Both the position numbers and the translations under genes were made by a program. From the NCBI GenBank assembly GCA_018260375.1, contig JAGLBF010000007.1, forward strand, positions 18,576 to 32,844: a DNA stretch of 14,269 bases, given 5' to 3'. The notes beneath the pieces are model-generated. The model had not been told where the DNA came from, did no database searches, and saw only the letters and a program-made list of their open reading frames with translations. This stretch comes from Deinococcus sp. GTDB taxonomy: Bacteria; Deinococcota; Deinococci; Deinococcales; Deinococcaceae. Positions 1 through 7,298 of the stretch are shown here, in pieces (position 1 is the stretch's first letter; every line of letters starts with the position of its first letter).

Positions 1-48
1 TTCGGACAAGGCATAAGGAATATATACAAAATATAGGGTAGGCTTGTG

Positions 49-60
49 TATTCTGTAGAC
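49..60 (+). promoter_or_regulatory. Candidate leaderless -10 element of the birA-GNAT gene
   Basis: The hexamer TATTCT (49-54) fits the TANNNT -10 pattern and lies 6 nt before the ATG at 61, so the transcript would begin at or next to the start codon. No clear -35 is visible at 25-31. A competing reading is a GTG start at 46 with AGGG at 35-38 as ribosome binding site, which would add five residues. Confidence 0.45.
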
Positions 61-1545
61 ATGACCACGTCTAACCTGCTGGCCGAGCTGTTTAGTCTCC
101 TTGACACCACGCCGCAGTCTGCCGAAACCTTAGCAGAGCGCCTGGGAATCAGCGCTGAGGAGGTGCGATCACACCTCGCTCCCTGGCAAGGCGGGCCTGT
201 AACTGGTCAAGGCGGCTACGCCCTGCGCCCTGGCACACCCGCGAGCAGGTTGGTACAGGCGGGTGGCATACTGGGCCGTCCATTGGTTTATGTGCCGCAG
301 ACCGACAGCACCCAAAACGAAGTCCTGCGCCAAGCGGTCAGATGGCAACAAGAGGGCCGCAGCGCACACGGGCTGGTGGTGGTGGCCGATGACCAGACCC
401 AAGGGCGCGGGCGGCGCGGCCACGCGTGGCAAAGCAGTATGCAGGGCAACGTGGGTCAGGGCCTGCTGTTGAGTATCTTGTTGCACTCAGACCCGCAACT
501 GGCCCAGAACTTGACGCTGTTGCCGCTGGCCTGCGGCGTAGCAGTACAAGCGGCCTGCGGCGTGGGCGGCCTCAAGTGGCCCAATGACCTTTTGAGAGCA
601 GACGGGCGCAAGATGGGCGGCATGTTGCTAGAGGCTGAGTGGAGTGCGGGCCAAGTGCAGCGGCTGGTGCTGGGCATTGGCCTCAATGTCTTGAGTGCAC
701 CGCCAGGTGCGGCGGCGTTGAGTGAGCTGACGGCGCAAGTCAACCGCGCCCAGCTTTTGCAGCGCCTACTTAGTGAGCTAGAGCACTGGCTTTGGCAAAG
801 CGCCGAGCACATTTTGGCGGCGTGGCGACGCGTCAACCTCACACTGGGGCAGCAAGTGCGCGTGCAGCTTGCCAGCGAAGTGGTTGAGGGCCAGGCTGTA
901 GACATCGGGCCGGGGGGCGAATTGGTCGTGGAGACGTCGCAGGGCCGGCGCAGCATTTCGGGGGGCGAGGTCGAGTTGGTGGGTACGGTGAATCCGCTCA
1001 CCATCCGCCCCGCTACGCCCGCTGACGCGCTCCAGGCCGCTGAGCTGATTTTGGCAGCCAATGGTGAGCTGGCCTGGCACCTCACAGGCACGCAGAGTGC
1101 TGAGGCCGCGCGGCGTGCCCTTGCTGAGCTCTTTGGGCACGCCGGGCACCGCCTGAGCTACTCAACGGCCCTGATTGCTGAGCGCGCCGGCGAGGTTCTG
1201 GGTCTGGCCCTGGCCTACCCTGGCGAGGACGCCGTGAGGCTTGACCAACCTCTGCGGCAGCGGTTACAGACGCTAGGACGTACAGAGCAGATTGTAAGCG
1301 AGGGGCTCAGCGGAGAGTATTATCTGGATACGCTGGCGGTCAGCGCATCTGCACGCGGGCAAGGTGTGGGCAGTGCGCTGCTGCAGCACCTGCAACAGCA
1401 AGGCCGTAGGCAGGGCCGCCCACTGGGTTTACTGGTAGAGCAGGGCAATGCGGCGCAGCGCCTGTATGAGCGCCTGGGCTTTGTGGTGGTAGGCGAGCAA
1501 AGGCTGGCGGGGCACAGCTACGTGCGAATGCGCTGGCAGGTGTGA
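61..1545 (+). CDS. birA: Biotin protein ligase (BirA type) fused to GNAT acetyltransferase domain
   Basis: A 494-residue protein (499 from GTG 46). Residues 1-55 resemble a small winged helix, as in bifunctional BirA. Residues ~75-265 are the ligase core: TDST at 81, the biotinyl-AMP loop GRGRRG at 115-120, KWPNDL at 172-177 and GRKMGG with catalytic-type Lys184. Residues ~265-308 look like the SH3-like C-terminal domain. The usual ligase ends near here, but this one continues as a GNAT fold from ~313 (LTIRPATPADA) with the acetyl-CoA loop RGQGVG at 432-437 and a final LYERLGF motif. Known role of the family: ATP-dependent biotinylation of acetyl-CoA carboxylase carrier protein and, if the helix-turn-helix works, repression of biotin genes. 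The GNAT substrate cannot be read from sequence. I see no frameshift; the fusion is one open frame. Confidence 0.88.
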   Translation: MTTSNLLAELFSLLDTTPQSAETLAERLGISAEEVRSHLAPWQGGPVTGQGGYALRPGTPASRLVQAGGILGRPLVYVPQTDSTQNEVLRQAVRWQQEGRSAHGLVVVADDQTQGRGRRGHAWQSSMQGNVGQGLLLSILLHSDPQLAQNLTLLPLACGVAVQAACGVGGLKWPNDLLRADGRKMGGMLLEAEWSAGQVQRLVLGIGLNVLSAPPGAAALSELTAQVNRAQLLQRLLSELEHWLWQSAEHILAAWRRVNLTLGQQVRVQLASEVVEGQAVDIGPGGELVVETSQGRRSISGGEVELVGTVNPLTIRPATPADALQAAELILAANGELAWHLTGTQSAEAARRALAELFGHAGHRLSYSTALIAERAGEVLGLALAYPGEDAVRLDQPLRQRLQTLGRTEQIVSEGLSGEYYLDTLAVSASARGQGVGSALLQHLQQQGRRQGRPLGLLVEQGNAAQRLYERLGFVVVGEQRLAGHSYVRMRWQV

Positions 1546-1798
1546 GGTCAGTCGTAGCTGAGAGAGTTTATCCGTTTTTACCGCGTACACCGTGGGTACA
1601 TCAAACCCGGTGCAGTTGCGCAGTCAACTGTTTAAGGTGTTGCGCAGTCAACAATTCAAAGTGGTACAGAAAGGGGTGCAGGCTGATGTCCTGCTTTCTG
1701 CTGATGTCCTTAAGTGAGAGCGGCCCGTCGCTTTTAGGGGGCTCAGTGCTTTTAGGCCGTTTCATCAGGGCGCGAAGCCCATATCGTGCTCGGGTCAC
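1546..1798 (-). pseudogene. Decayed Rrf2-family transcriptional regulator (N-terminal wHTH remnant)
   Basis: Reading the minus strand from GTG 1798-1796, one frame gives VTRARYGLRALM, then PLSLKDISRKQDIS, QLTAQLHRV, a TGA stop at 1603-1601, then HGVRGKNG and a TAA at 1570-1568 followed by TLS. This order matches the start of Rrf2 proteins: a YGLRAL helix, a SLKDIAERQGIS recognition helix, a LEQL..LRRAG helix and the wing RG.KGGY. In the expected positions the first stop replaces a Gly codon and the second follows the wing where Tyr is expected, with one codon missing. The frame also holds an 8-codon duplication (LTAQ repeated) and an expanded linker after the first helix. The C-terminal dimerisation and Cys-cluster part is absent. 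Rrf2 proteins include iron and Fe-S sensors (IscR, RirA), which fits its position divergent from the iron operon. A 65-residue product ending at 1601 could still be made, but loss of function is more likely. This assignment rests on motif recognition. Confidence 0.6.
1615..1652. repeat. 14-bp direct repeat inside the Rrf2 remnant
   Basis: GTTGCGCAGTCAAC occurs at 1615-1628 and again at 1639-1652, a period of 24 nt (8 codons). It duplicates the LTAQ segment of the remnant regulator in frame, consistent with a slippage or unequal-recombination event during decay. Confidence 0.8.
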
Positions 1799-1809
1799 CT
1801 CAGCTAATC

Positions 1810-1846
1810 TTGACTTATCCTGTCGGAATAGTCTACTTTGTACAAC
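1810..1846 (+). promoter_or_regulatory. Promoter of the iron-uptake operon, leaderless
   Basis: TTGACT (1810-1815) and TACTTT (1834-1839) form a sigma-70-type promoter with an 18-nt spacer. The ATG of the first gene is at 1847, 7 nt after the -10, so transcription should start at or within a base of the ATG. No Shine-Dalgarno sequence precedes that ATG, which supports leaderless translation. Confidence 0.7.
1812..1833. promoter_or_regulatory. Candidate operator: palindrome between -35 and -10
   Basis: GACTTATCC (1812-1820) and GGAATAGTC (1825-1833) are an imperfect inverted repeat (7 of 9 pairs) with a 4-nt centre. It overlaps the -35 and fills the spacer, the usual place for a repressor. 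The cognate regulator is unknown; the decayed Rrf2 gene next to it, or a DtxR- or Fur-type metal regulator elsewhere, are candidates by inference only. Confidence 0.4.
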
Positions 1847-2857
1847 ATGCAACTGAAATTTACTCTGTTTCTGCTGCTGCTCGGCTCGGCCTCGGCCGCT
1901 GACCTCAGCAGCGTAAAAGCCTATCTTGGTCAAAAAATTGCCACCCAAATAGAAGGCACGGTGCAACTCAAAAGGGGCGCTGATCAGTATTACGACCTCG
2001 CCAAAGCGGCCAACTTTGATTACAAAAAGCTGGCCCAGAACCCAAAGATTCGGGCTGCGCTGCAAACCGCCCGTGCAGGTTGGGACAAAGCCAGCCCCAT
2101 GTATGAAGACATGGAAGGCATCGTAGCAGGCGTGGACAAGCTCAGTGAGTTTGACAACATTCTGGACGCTGGTACCAGTGGTGCAGAAGGCGGCGAGGAC
2201 ATGGTGAAGTTTGACCTCAAGCTGCCTAATGGTAAGGTGCTGCCCAAACCAGGCAACCTGTTTGGCATCAACGAAAGTGCGCTGTGGGGAACCTTTCCCG
2301 CGTATACCACGGGCATTGCTTACGATATTAACGGCAACGGCAAACTAGACTTTGGTGACAAACTTCCCGATGCCAATGTGCTAAAAGCCGCCGCCGATAG
2401 GCTAGATAGCGAATCACGCCGCCTGCAAACCACCGCGCAAGGTTGGCAGCCCACCCGGGAGGACGTCTTTGGCGCTTTGATTGCCAATGTACCTACCGTT
2501 GGCCCTGTCTTTTTTGAAGATTGGAAAACCAGCCCCTTTGTTCTGGGCGACAAAAGCAAGCGGCGCGACTTTGTGGTGATTTCGCGCATGAGCGACCTCA
2601 AAGGCAATATTTCCTCCTGGCAAACCATGTATCAGGGCTTAAGCAGCGACGTGAAAGCCAAAAATCCCAACCTTGACCAACAAATTACCACTGGACTTAA
2701 TCACCTTGCCGCGTACGTCAATAAGCTGATTGCCCGCGAAAAGACCCGCCGCTACACCCCCGAGCAGGCCGAGCAGCTTCAACGTGACGCCCAGAACCGC
2801 GCGACCGCCGTGACGGGCCATATCACCCAGGCCGCCGCTTTGATAGGCATCAAGTAA
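1847..2857 (+). CDS. Imelysin/EfeO-like secreted protein with EF-hand-type loop
   Basis: A 336-residue exported protein with a clear signal peptide (MQLKFTLFLLLLGSASA, cut before ADLSS). The remainder is largely helical and soluble. Its C-terminal part (YTPEQAEQLQRDAQNRATAV to the end) resembles the last helices of imelysin/EfeO-type proteins. That resemblance, and its place directly before an FTR1 permease (EfeO sits beside EfeU in EfeUOB systems), support a role in binding iron outside the membrane. The usual imelysin GxHxxE motif is not visible, so this is a divergent member or a separate family. Residues 160-171 (DINGNGKLDFGD) have Asp/Asn at loop positions 1, 3, 5, 9 and 12 of an EF-hand or dockerin-like calcium loop. 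I chose ATG 1847 over the in-frame TTG 1838 because 1838 lies inside the -10. First gene of the operon; the next starts 3 nt after its stop. Confidence 0.62.
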   Translation: MQLKFTLFLLLLGSASAADLSSVKAYLGQKIATQIEGTVQLKRGADQYYDLAKAANFDYKKLAQNPKIRAALQTARAGWDKASPMYEDMEGIVAGVDKLSEFDNILDAGTSGAEGGEDMVKFDLKLPNGKVLPKPGNLFGINESALWGTFPAYTTGIAYDINGNGKLDFGDKLPDANVLKAAADRLDSESRRLQTTAQGWQPTREDVFGALIANVPTVGPVFFEDWKTSPFVLGDKSKRRDFVVISRMSDLKGNISSWQTMYQGLSSDVKAKNPNLDQQITTGLNHLAAYVNKLIAREKTRRYTPEQAEQLQRDAQNRATAVTGHITQAAALIGIK

Positions 2858-2860
2858 GCC

Positions 2861-5170
2861 ATGATTTTTGCCAAAGTGGTGCACCTAATCGCACTCGCAC
2901 TGCTGCTGTCTCAGGCTGCACAAGCTGCTGACTGGGCCACTCCTGCCGAAACCATGCGCGCGCGGCTCGCGGAAACGGGAGTGGAAATGGCCTTTGACTC
3001 GGCCGCGGCCCGCACCCAAGTGGAGCAGGCCAAAGCCGCCTATGCCCAGATTAAACCCGCGCTCAAAGAGGTCGCTCCACAGTCTGCCGATCAGGTCAGC
3101 GAAGGGCTAAACAACGTAGCACGGGCGCTTGCCAGGCGTGACGAACCCGCACTGGCCCGCGCCCGTGCTCAGGCGTGGACGGCTTTGCTGTACGGCGCCC
3201 ATCAGGGACTGGAAAAAAGCATTCAGGCGGGCAATGTGCCGCATGCCCGCGACTGGCTTGCCGTGCGCGAATTTCGCGTGGCAAGTACACTCAGCCGCCT
3301 GAACGCCGACGCGATGACCGCCCTTGAAGACCTTGAGGCGGGCAAAATGAAGCCCAATGCCGCGCTTGCCGCCGTGCGCTCAGACGTGCTCGACGGTTAT
3401 CAGGCGCGCTTTAATGGCAGCCTCGCCGAACTGAAAGAAGCCCAAACACGCGGGTTTCACACCCTCGCTGCTGAGCAGGTAGGACTGGCACAGGGGTATT
3501 TTCACCTGCTCGCGTCTGCATACACTGTTCAACGCGGCGCGGCCGCCACGACAACACTGCAACAGCAACTCTCAAACCTCCCCAGCAGCCTAGACACCGT
3601 CCAAAATAGCTTGCAAGGCTTTCGCGCGGCGCCACTGAGTGACCGTGAAGTGCACGGGCGGGCTTCGCAGGTGCTGCGCTTTTTGTCGCTGGTGCCGGTG
3701 GAATACGAGCGCGGCGTGAAAAAAGACGGCTCTACTTGGATCCTCACCAACCCTGTAGAAATCAACGAGGCACGCACCTTCCTTGACGGCGCGGTGACGG
3801 CCCTCAGTGACGTAACGCCCGTGCTCAAAGACCAGCAACAGGCCCGCGCCTTGACGGACGCTTACAGCGCCCTCGCTGCTCAAATGACCCAGCCTGCGCT
3901 TGCCAAGGCTGTGGTGCCGCTGGACGACCTCAAGCAACAGGTGAACGCGCTGCTCACGCAGACCAAAGCCACCTTTCCGCAAGACTGGCAAAAAAATGAC
4001 GCCAACGCTGACCTAGATGTGATTCGCAGTCAGTTTGACTCGGTGGTTACGGCGGCGGCTTCGGGCGACTGGACGGCTGCCGAAAATGCCCGACTGGACG
4101 CTTACTCACTTATTGAAAGCGGCACTGAGGCGCGTATTTCGGTGTTTAACCCCGAACTGAAAGTCAAACTGGAAGACCAGATTTGGAATGGCACCAATCC
4201 TGTGGGCCTCGCCGCCCTGATTAAGCACCGCGCCCCAGCCAGTGAATTCAAGGCCACCCGCGCCGAGTTGCAAACCACGCTGGCCGAGGTAAGCAAGGTG
4301 CTGGGAACCGACGTAGCGCCCGCTGCCGTGGCGACCAACGCGGGCATCATCGTGTTCCGTGAAGGCCTAGAAGCAGTTCTCATTCTGGCCGCCCTGATGG
4401 GCAGTTTGCGTAAAGGTGAACTGGTCAAGCTGCGCCGCCCGATGTGGCTGGGCGCACTGGTGGCGCTTGTGGCAACAGGCATCACCTGGGCCATTATGCA
4501 AGGCGCGCTGAGTATGCTGGGCAAATACGGCGAAAAACTGGAAGCGGTGGTGGGTGTTATCGCCATTGGGGTGCTGCTGCTCATCATGAACTGGTTTTTC
4601 CACCAGGTGTACTGGACTGACCGCATGGCCAGTTTCCAAAAACACAAGCACGAACTTACGCACGGGCCAGCTGCCCAACAGGCGATGCGGGCGCAGTGGT
4701 GGGGGCTGGCGGTACTGGGCTTTACCTCCATCTACCGTGAAGGCTTTGAAACGGTGCTGTTTTTGCAGTCGTTGGTGTTGCAAGCGGGCGCGGCTTCAGT
4801 GCTTACGGGCGCGGCGGTGGGCCTGATTTCGGTGCTGGCGGTGGGCGTAGTGGTCTTTAAGCTGCAAGCCAAGCTGCCCATGAAAAAACTGCTCATCTGG
4901 ACGGGCGGCCTCATCTGCATTGTGCTGGGCGTCATGGTGGGCAACACCGCGCACGTCTTGCAACTCGTTGGCTGGCTGCCCGTTCACCCCATGCCGTTTG
5001 AGTTGCCTGCTTGGACGGGCTTGTGGCTGGGCCTGCACCCCACCTGGGAAGGTTTTGGGCTGCAAGTGGCTTCGGTGATTGCCGTGATTGGCTCATTCTT
5101 TGCTGCCGAAGCTCTCAAGGAACGCGAACTGCAAGATAGGCGCAAAAAGTCGGCGGTTATGCCTTCCTAA
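2861..5170 (+). CDS. FTR1-family iron permease with large N-terminal extracytoplasmic domain
   Basis: A 769-residue protein. Residues 1-22 are a signal peptide (MIFAKVVHLIALALLLSQAAQA). Residues ~23-485 form a long, mostly helical extracytoplasmic region. Its end (AENARLDAYSLIESGTEARI, then DPxL-like NPELKVKLEDQIW) resembles the stretch commonly found before the membrane domain in bacterial FTR1 proteins. From ~492 about seven membrane helices follow, carrying both FTR1 signature motifs: R500-E-G-L-E504 and R626-E-G-F-E630, the REXXE pairs that coordinate ferric iron in yeast Ftr1p and E. coli EfeU. Probable role: uptake of Fe(III), in known systems after ferroxidation. No multicopper oxidase and no DyP peroxidase (EfeB) is present in the window. 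The gene starts 3 nt after the previous stop with no clear ribosome binding site, suggesting translational coupling. EfeU is only about 275 residues, so most of this protein is the extra domain. Confidence 0.88.
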   Translation: MIFAKVVHLIALALLLSQAAQAADWATPAETMRARLAETGVEMAFDSAAARTQVEQAKAAYAQIKPALKEVAPQSADQVSEGLNNVARALARRDEPALARARAQAWTALLYGAHQGLEKSIQAGNVPHARDWLAVREFRVASTLSRLNADAMTALEDLEAGKMKPNAALAAVRSDVLDGYQARFNGSLAELKEAQTRGFHTLAAEQVGLAQGYFHLLASAYTVQRGAAATTTLQQQLSNLPSSLDTVQNSLQGFRAAPLSDREVHGRASQVLRFLSLVPVEYERGVKKDGSTWILTNPVEINEARTFLDGAVTALSDVTPVLKDQQQARALTDAYSALAAQMTQPALAKAVVPLDDLKQQVNALLTQTKATFPQDWQKNDANADLDVIRSQFDSVVTAAASGDWTAAENARLDAYSLIESGTEARISVFNPELKVKLEDQIWNGTNPVGLAALIKHRAPASEFKATRAELQTTLAEVSKVLGTDVAPAAVATNAGIIVFREGLEAVLILAALMGSLRKGELVKLRRPMWLGALVALVATGITWAIMQGALSMLGKYGEKLEAVVGVIAIGVLLLIMNWFFHQVYWTDRMASFQKHKHELTHGPAAQQAMRAQWWGLAVLGFTSIYREGFETVLFLQSLVLQAGAASVLTGAAVGLISVLAVGVVVFKLQAKLPMKKLLIWTGGLICIVLGVMVGNTAHVLQLVGWLPVHPMPFELPAWTGLWLGLHPTWEGFGLQVASVIAVIGSFFAAEALKERELQDRRKKSAVMPS

Positions 5171-5316
5171 TACGGACTTCGCTCCATTCCAGCACAGTCA
5201 GGAAAGCACCGACTGCGCTCTATACCAGGGAACCCGTGTCTTTTCCCACTCGCATCCGCCCTAGTTGAATAGCAATACATATCACCTTTCTTTGGTAAAA
5301 ACCCGTGAGGCCCTTT
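5171..5316 (+). repeat. Intergenic hairpin between FTR1 and the binding-protein gene
   Basis: This is the only long gap in the operon. AGCACAGTC (5191-5199) pairs with GACTGCGCT (5211-5219), 8 of 9 positions, around an 11-nt loop. No T-run follows, so it is not a typical intrinsic terminator. The stretch beginning TACGGA at 5171 looks like intergenic repeat sequence; another TACGGA occurs near the window end (14231). It may be a processing or attenuation site that lowers expression of the distal genes. I see no convincing separate promoter. Confidence 0.35.
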
Positions 5317-6306
5317 ATGAAAAAAACAGCACTGTGGCTTGGCGTACTGCTGAGCGGCGCGGCACTGGCCCAAAGCCCTAGAACCTTGACCGTGTTTACC
5401 ACCTACAAAAAAGCCAACGCCGAGGCCGTAGCCGCCGCCTACAACGCTGAGTTGAGCGCACATAAGGCCCAGCCCGTGACGTTTAAGTTTATGTACGGCT
5501 CTAACGAAGACGCCGCGCAGCAACTCGCTGAGCTTAAAGAAGCCGATGTTATTTGGTTGAGCAACGCCTACTTTTTTGACCTGTTACCCGCCGCACAAGC
5601 CTTTAGTGCGCCCAAAGTCGCGCCCGTGTCGGCGGTGGCGCTGCCCAAGATGAACGCGGCGCGTACCTGGCTGCCGCTGAGTGTGCATCTCCACGGCCTC
5701 ACTTACAACAAAGACACCCTCAAGCCCGATATTTTGCCCAAAAATCTTATAGATTTGCCCAAAGTAAGTGCGCTCAAAGGCCGCATCGCCTGGGGCGTGA
5801 ACAACCCCAGCTTTACCGAGCAAGTAGCCGCCCTGATTGCCCAGTACGGCGAAGACGCGACCAAACAGTGGCTGCTGGACATGCAAAAGCTGGAGCCGCG
5901 TGACTACGGCAGCGAGCTCAACGGCCTGACCGAAGCGGTCAACAGAGGCGAAGTGGACGTGGCGCTAGGCCTGAGCAGCAACGCCACGCGTGGGCGCGGC
6001 AGCAGCTACCACATTGGACTGTATAGCTTTGCGGCGGGTGACGTGGGCAATCTTGCCGAGTTTAGCGGGGTTGCTGCCCTCAAAGGCCCCCAACAGGCGC
6101 AGGCGCTGTCTTTTGCCCGTTACCTGAGCACCGCCGCGCCGCAAATTTACATGAGCACCGTCAACTTTGACCAGCCTCTGTATGTGGCTGACCTGCTGCC
6201 CGCCAACGCCATTCCCAAAGACTACGAAAAAATTGTGCCAACCCTGGAGCGCCGCGGCAACCAGCCCAAAGCCATCAAGCTCTTTGAAGAAGTGGGCTTG
6301 TGGTAG
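5317..6306 (+). CDS. FbpA-like periplasmic iron(III)-type substrate-binding protein without ABC partners
   Basis: A 329-residue exported protein with signal peptide MKKTALWLGVLLSGAALA. The mature part starts LTVFTTYK and continues with segments typical of the ferric-binding periplasmic protein family: LKGRIAWGVNNPSFTEQ, a GEDATKQWLLDMQ-type helix, AVNRGEVDVAL, and a late GDVGNLAEFSGVAALKG block like the GDPGAL..SGA..LK of FbpA/FutA. The usual NNYYW segment with the iron-binding tyrosine pair is replaced by LGLSSNATRGRG, so ligand chemistry may differ. No permease or ATPase gene is adjacent; it sits between FTR1 and apbE. It may pass iron to FTR1 or act as a sensor or shuttle (inference). Start chosen at ATG 5317 because GTGAGG (5305-5310) gives a good ribosome binding site 6 nt upstream; the GTG at 5305 would destroy the signal peptide start. 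Its stop overlaps the start of apbE by 7 nt. Confidence 0.78.
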   Translation: MKKTALWLGVLLSGAALAQSPRTLTVFTTYKKANAEAVAAAYNAELSAHKAQPVTFKFMYGSNEDAAQQLAELKEADVIWLSNAYFFDLLPAAQAFSAPKVAPVSAVALPKMNAARTWLPLSVHLHGLTYNKDTLKPDILPKNLIDLPKVSALKGRIAWGVNNPSFTEQVAALIAQYGEDATKQWLLDMQKLEPRDYGSELNGLTEAVNRGEVDVALGLSSNATRGRGSSYHIGLYSFAAGDVGNLAEFSGVAALKGPQQAQALSFARYLSTAAPQIYMSTVNFDQPLYVADLLPANAIPKDYEKIVPTLERRGNQPKAIKLFEEVGLW

Positions 6307-7298
6307 GCCGCTTTGGGCGCGGCGCTTATATCCACCGCGCTGAGTACTGGGGCGTGCTGGGTACAGACGCCAGCTTGAAGATACAGGCCGCCACCAGGGC
6401 GCAAGCCGAGCAGGCCGAGGGCGCGCTGCTGGGCGAACTAGAGCGTCTGCGCGATATTTTTAACCGCTACGACCCTACAAGCGAACTAAACCGCTGGCAA
6501 CGCGGCGAGCTTACCCGCCCGCTCAGCCCCGAACTCTTGCAGGTGCTGCGCCGCGCCCACTACTGGCAAACCCTCACGGGTGGGGCCTTTCATGTGGGGG
6601 CTGACCTACTGGGAACCTTGTGGGACGAAGCCGCCGCTGCGGGTCAAGCACCCGCGCCCGCCACGTTGCAAGCGGCCCTTACACAGTTGGCCTTGCCGCT
6701 AGAATTGCCCGCCAGCGGAATTTGTCCGCCGCCGCCCTACTCGGTCAACCTGAACGCGCTGGCCAAAGGTTTTATTGTTGAGCAGGCCGCCCGCATGGCT
6801 TTGGCGCAAGCGGGCGTAGCTCAGGTGCAGCTTAATATCGGCGGCGACCTGTGTCATCTGGGGTCGGGCCATTGCTGGGTGGGCCTGAGCGACCCGCGCA
6901 CCAGCGCCATGAACGCGCCTTTGCAGGGTCAGGTGCGCCTGAGTAACGGCGCCCTTGCCAGCAGCGGTCACGTTTTGCGCGGCCGCAGCGTGGCGGGTGA
7001 GTGGCACTCGCACCTCATTGACCCCCGCAGCGGGCAAAGCGTCACGGTAAGCGCGGGCTGCAGCGTCATAGCGCCCAGTTGTTTGGATGCCGACGCGCTC
7101 TCAACGGCCCTCAGTGTATTGCCACCCGAAGAAGGTTTGGCCTTGTGCGGGCAACTGAATATAGATGGTCAAGCCTACGCCGCGTTGCTCACCCTTCCAG
7201 ACGGCTCCACTCGCCAAAGTCGCTTGTGGCGCAACTTTAAGCCGTTTGCTTTGCCTATTCGCCCATTGCTGAACAAGGAGATACACCATGCCTCGTGA
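6300..7298 (+). CDS. apbE: ApbE family FAD:protein FMN transferase
   Basis: A 332-residue protein. Family function: transfer of FMN from FAD to a Ser/Thr of target proteins, Mg-dependent. Motifs in order: VLGTDASL near the N-terminus, IFNRYDPTSELNRW, NLNALAKG (150-157), LNIGGDL, LSNGALASSGH, HLIDPRSG and DADALSTAL from 263, which holds the metal-binding Asp region. The length is normal for the mature family. No lipoprotein or Sec signal peptide is visible with the GTG 6300 start (VGRFGRGAYIHRAEYWG), whereas many ApbE proteins are exported. Either this one acts in the cytoplasm or the true start differs. It overlaps the upstream gene by 7 nt and the downstream gene by 11 nt, so it is translationally coupled in the operon. 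The DUF2271 gene that follows is the obvious candidate for its target. Confidence 0.88.
   Translation: MVGRFGRGAYIHRAEYWGVLGTDASLKIQAATRAQAEQAEGALLGELERLRDIFNRYDPTSELNRWQRGELTRPLSPELLQVLRRAHYWQTLTGGAFHVGADLLGTLWDEAAAAGQAPAPATLQAALTQLALPLELPASGICPPPPYSVNLNALAKGFIVEQAARMALAQAGVAQVQLNIGGDLCHLGSGHCWVGLSDPRTSAMNAPLQGQVRLSNGALASSGHVLRGRSVAGEWHSHLIDPRSGQSVTVSAGCSVIAPSCLDADALSTALSVLPPEEGLALCGQLNIDGQAYAALLTLPDGSTRQSRLWRNFKPFALPIRPLLNKEIHHAS
7275..7280 (+). promoter_or_regulatory. Strong ribosome binding site for the DUF2271 gene
   Basis: AAGGAG lies inside the end of apbE, 7 nt before ATG 7288. It fixes the start of the DUF2271 gene despite the 11-nt overlap with apbE, and suggests that this protein is made in larger amounts than its upstream neighbour. 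Confidence 0.75.

Noticed and set aside
1682..1710. 11-bp direct repeat GCTGATGTCCT at 1682-1692 and 1700-1710
   Set aside because: It encodes the two similar halves (KDIS and QDIS) of the Rrf2 recognition helix region, so it is explained by protein sequence rather than being a separate element.
1542..1856. 104-residue plus-strand frame between birA and the iron operon
   Set aside because: It runs opposite the Rrf2 remnant and across the operon promoter, has no ribosome binding site and shows no recognisable motif.
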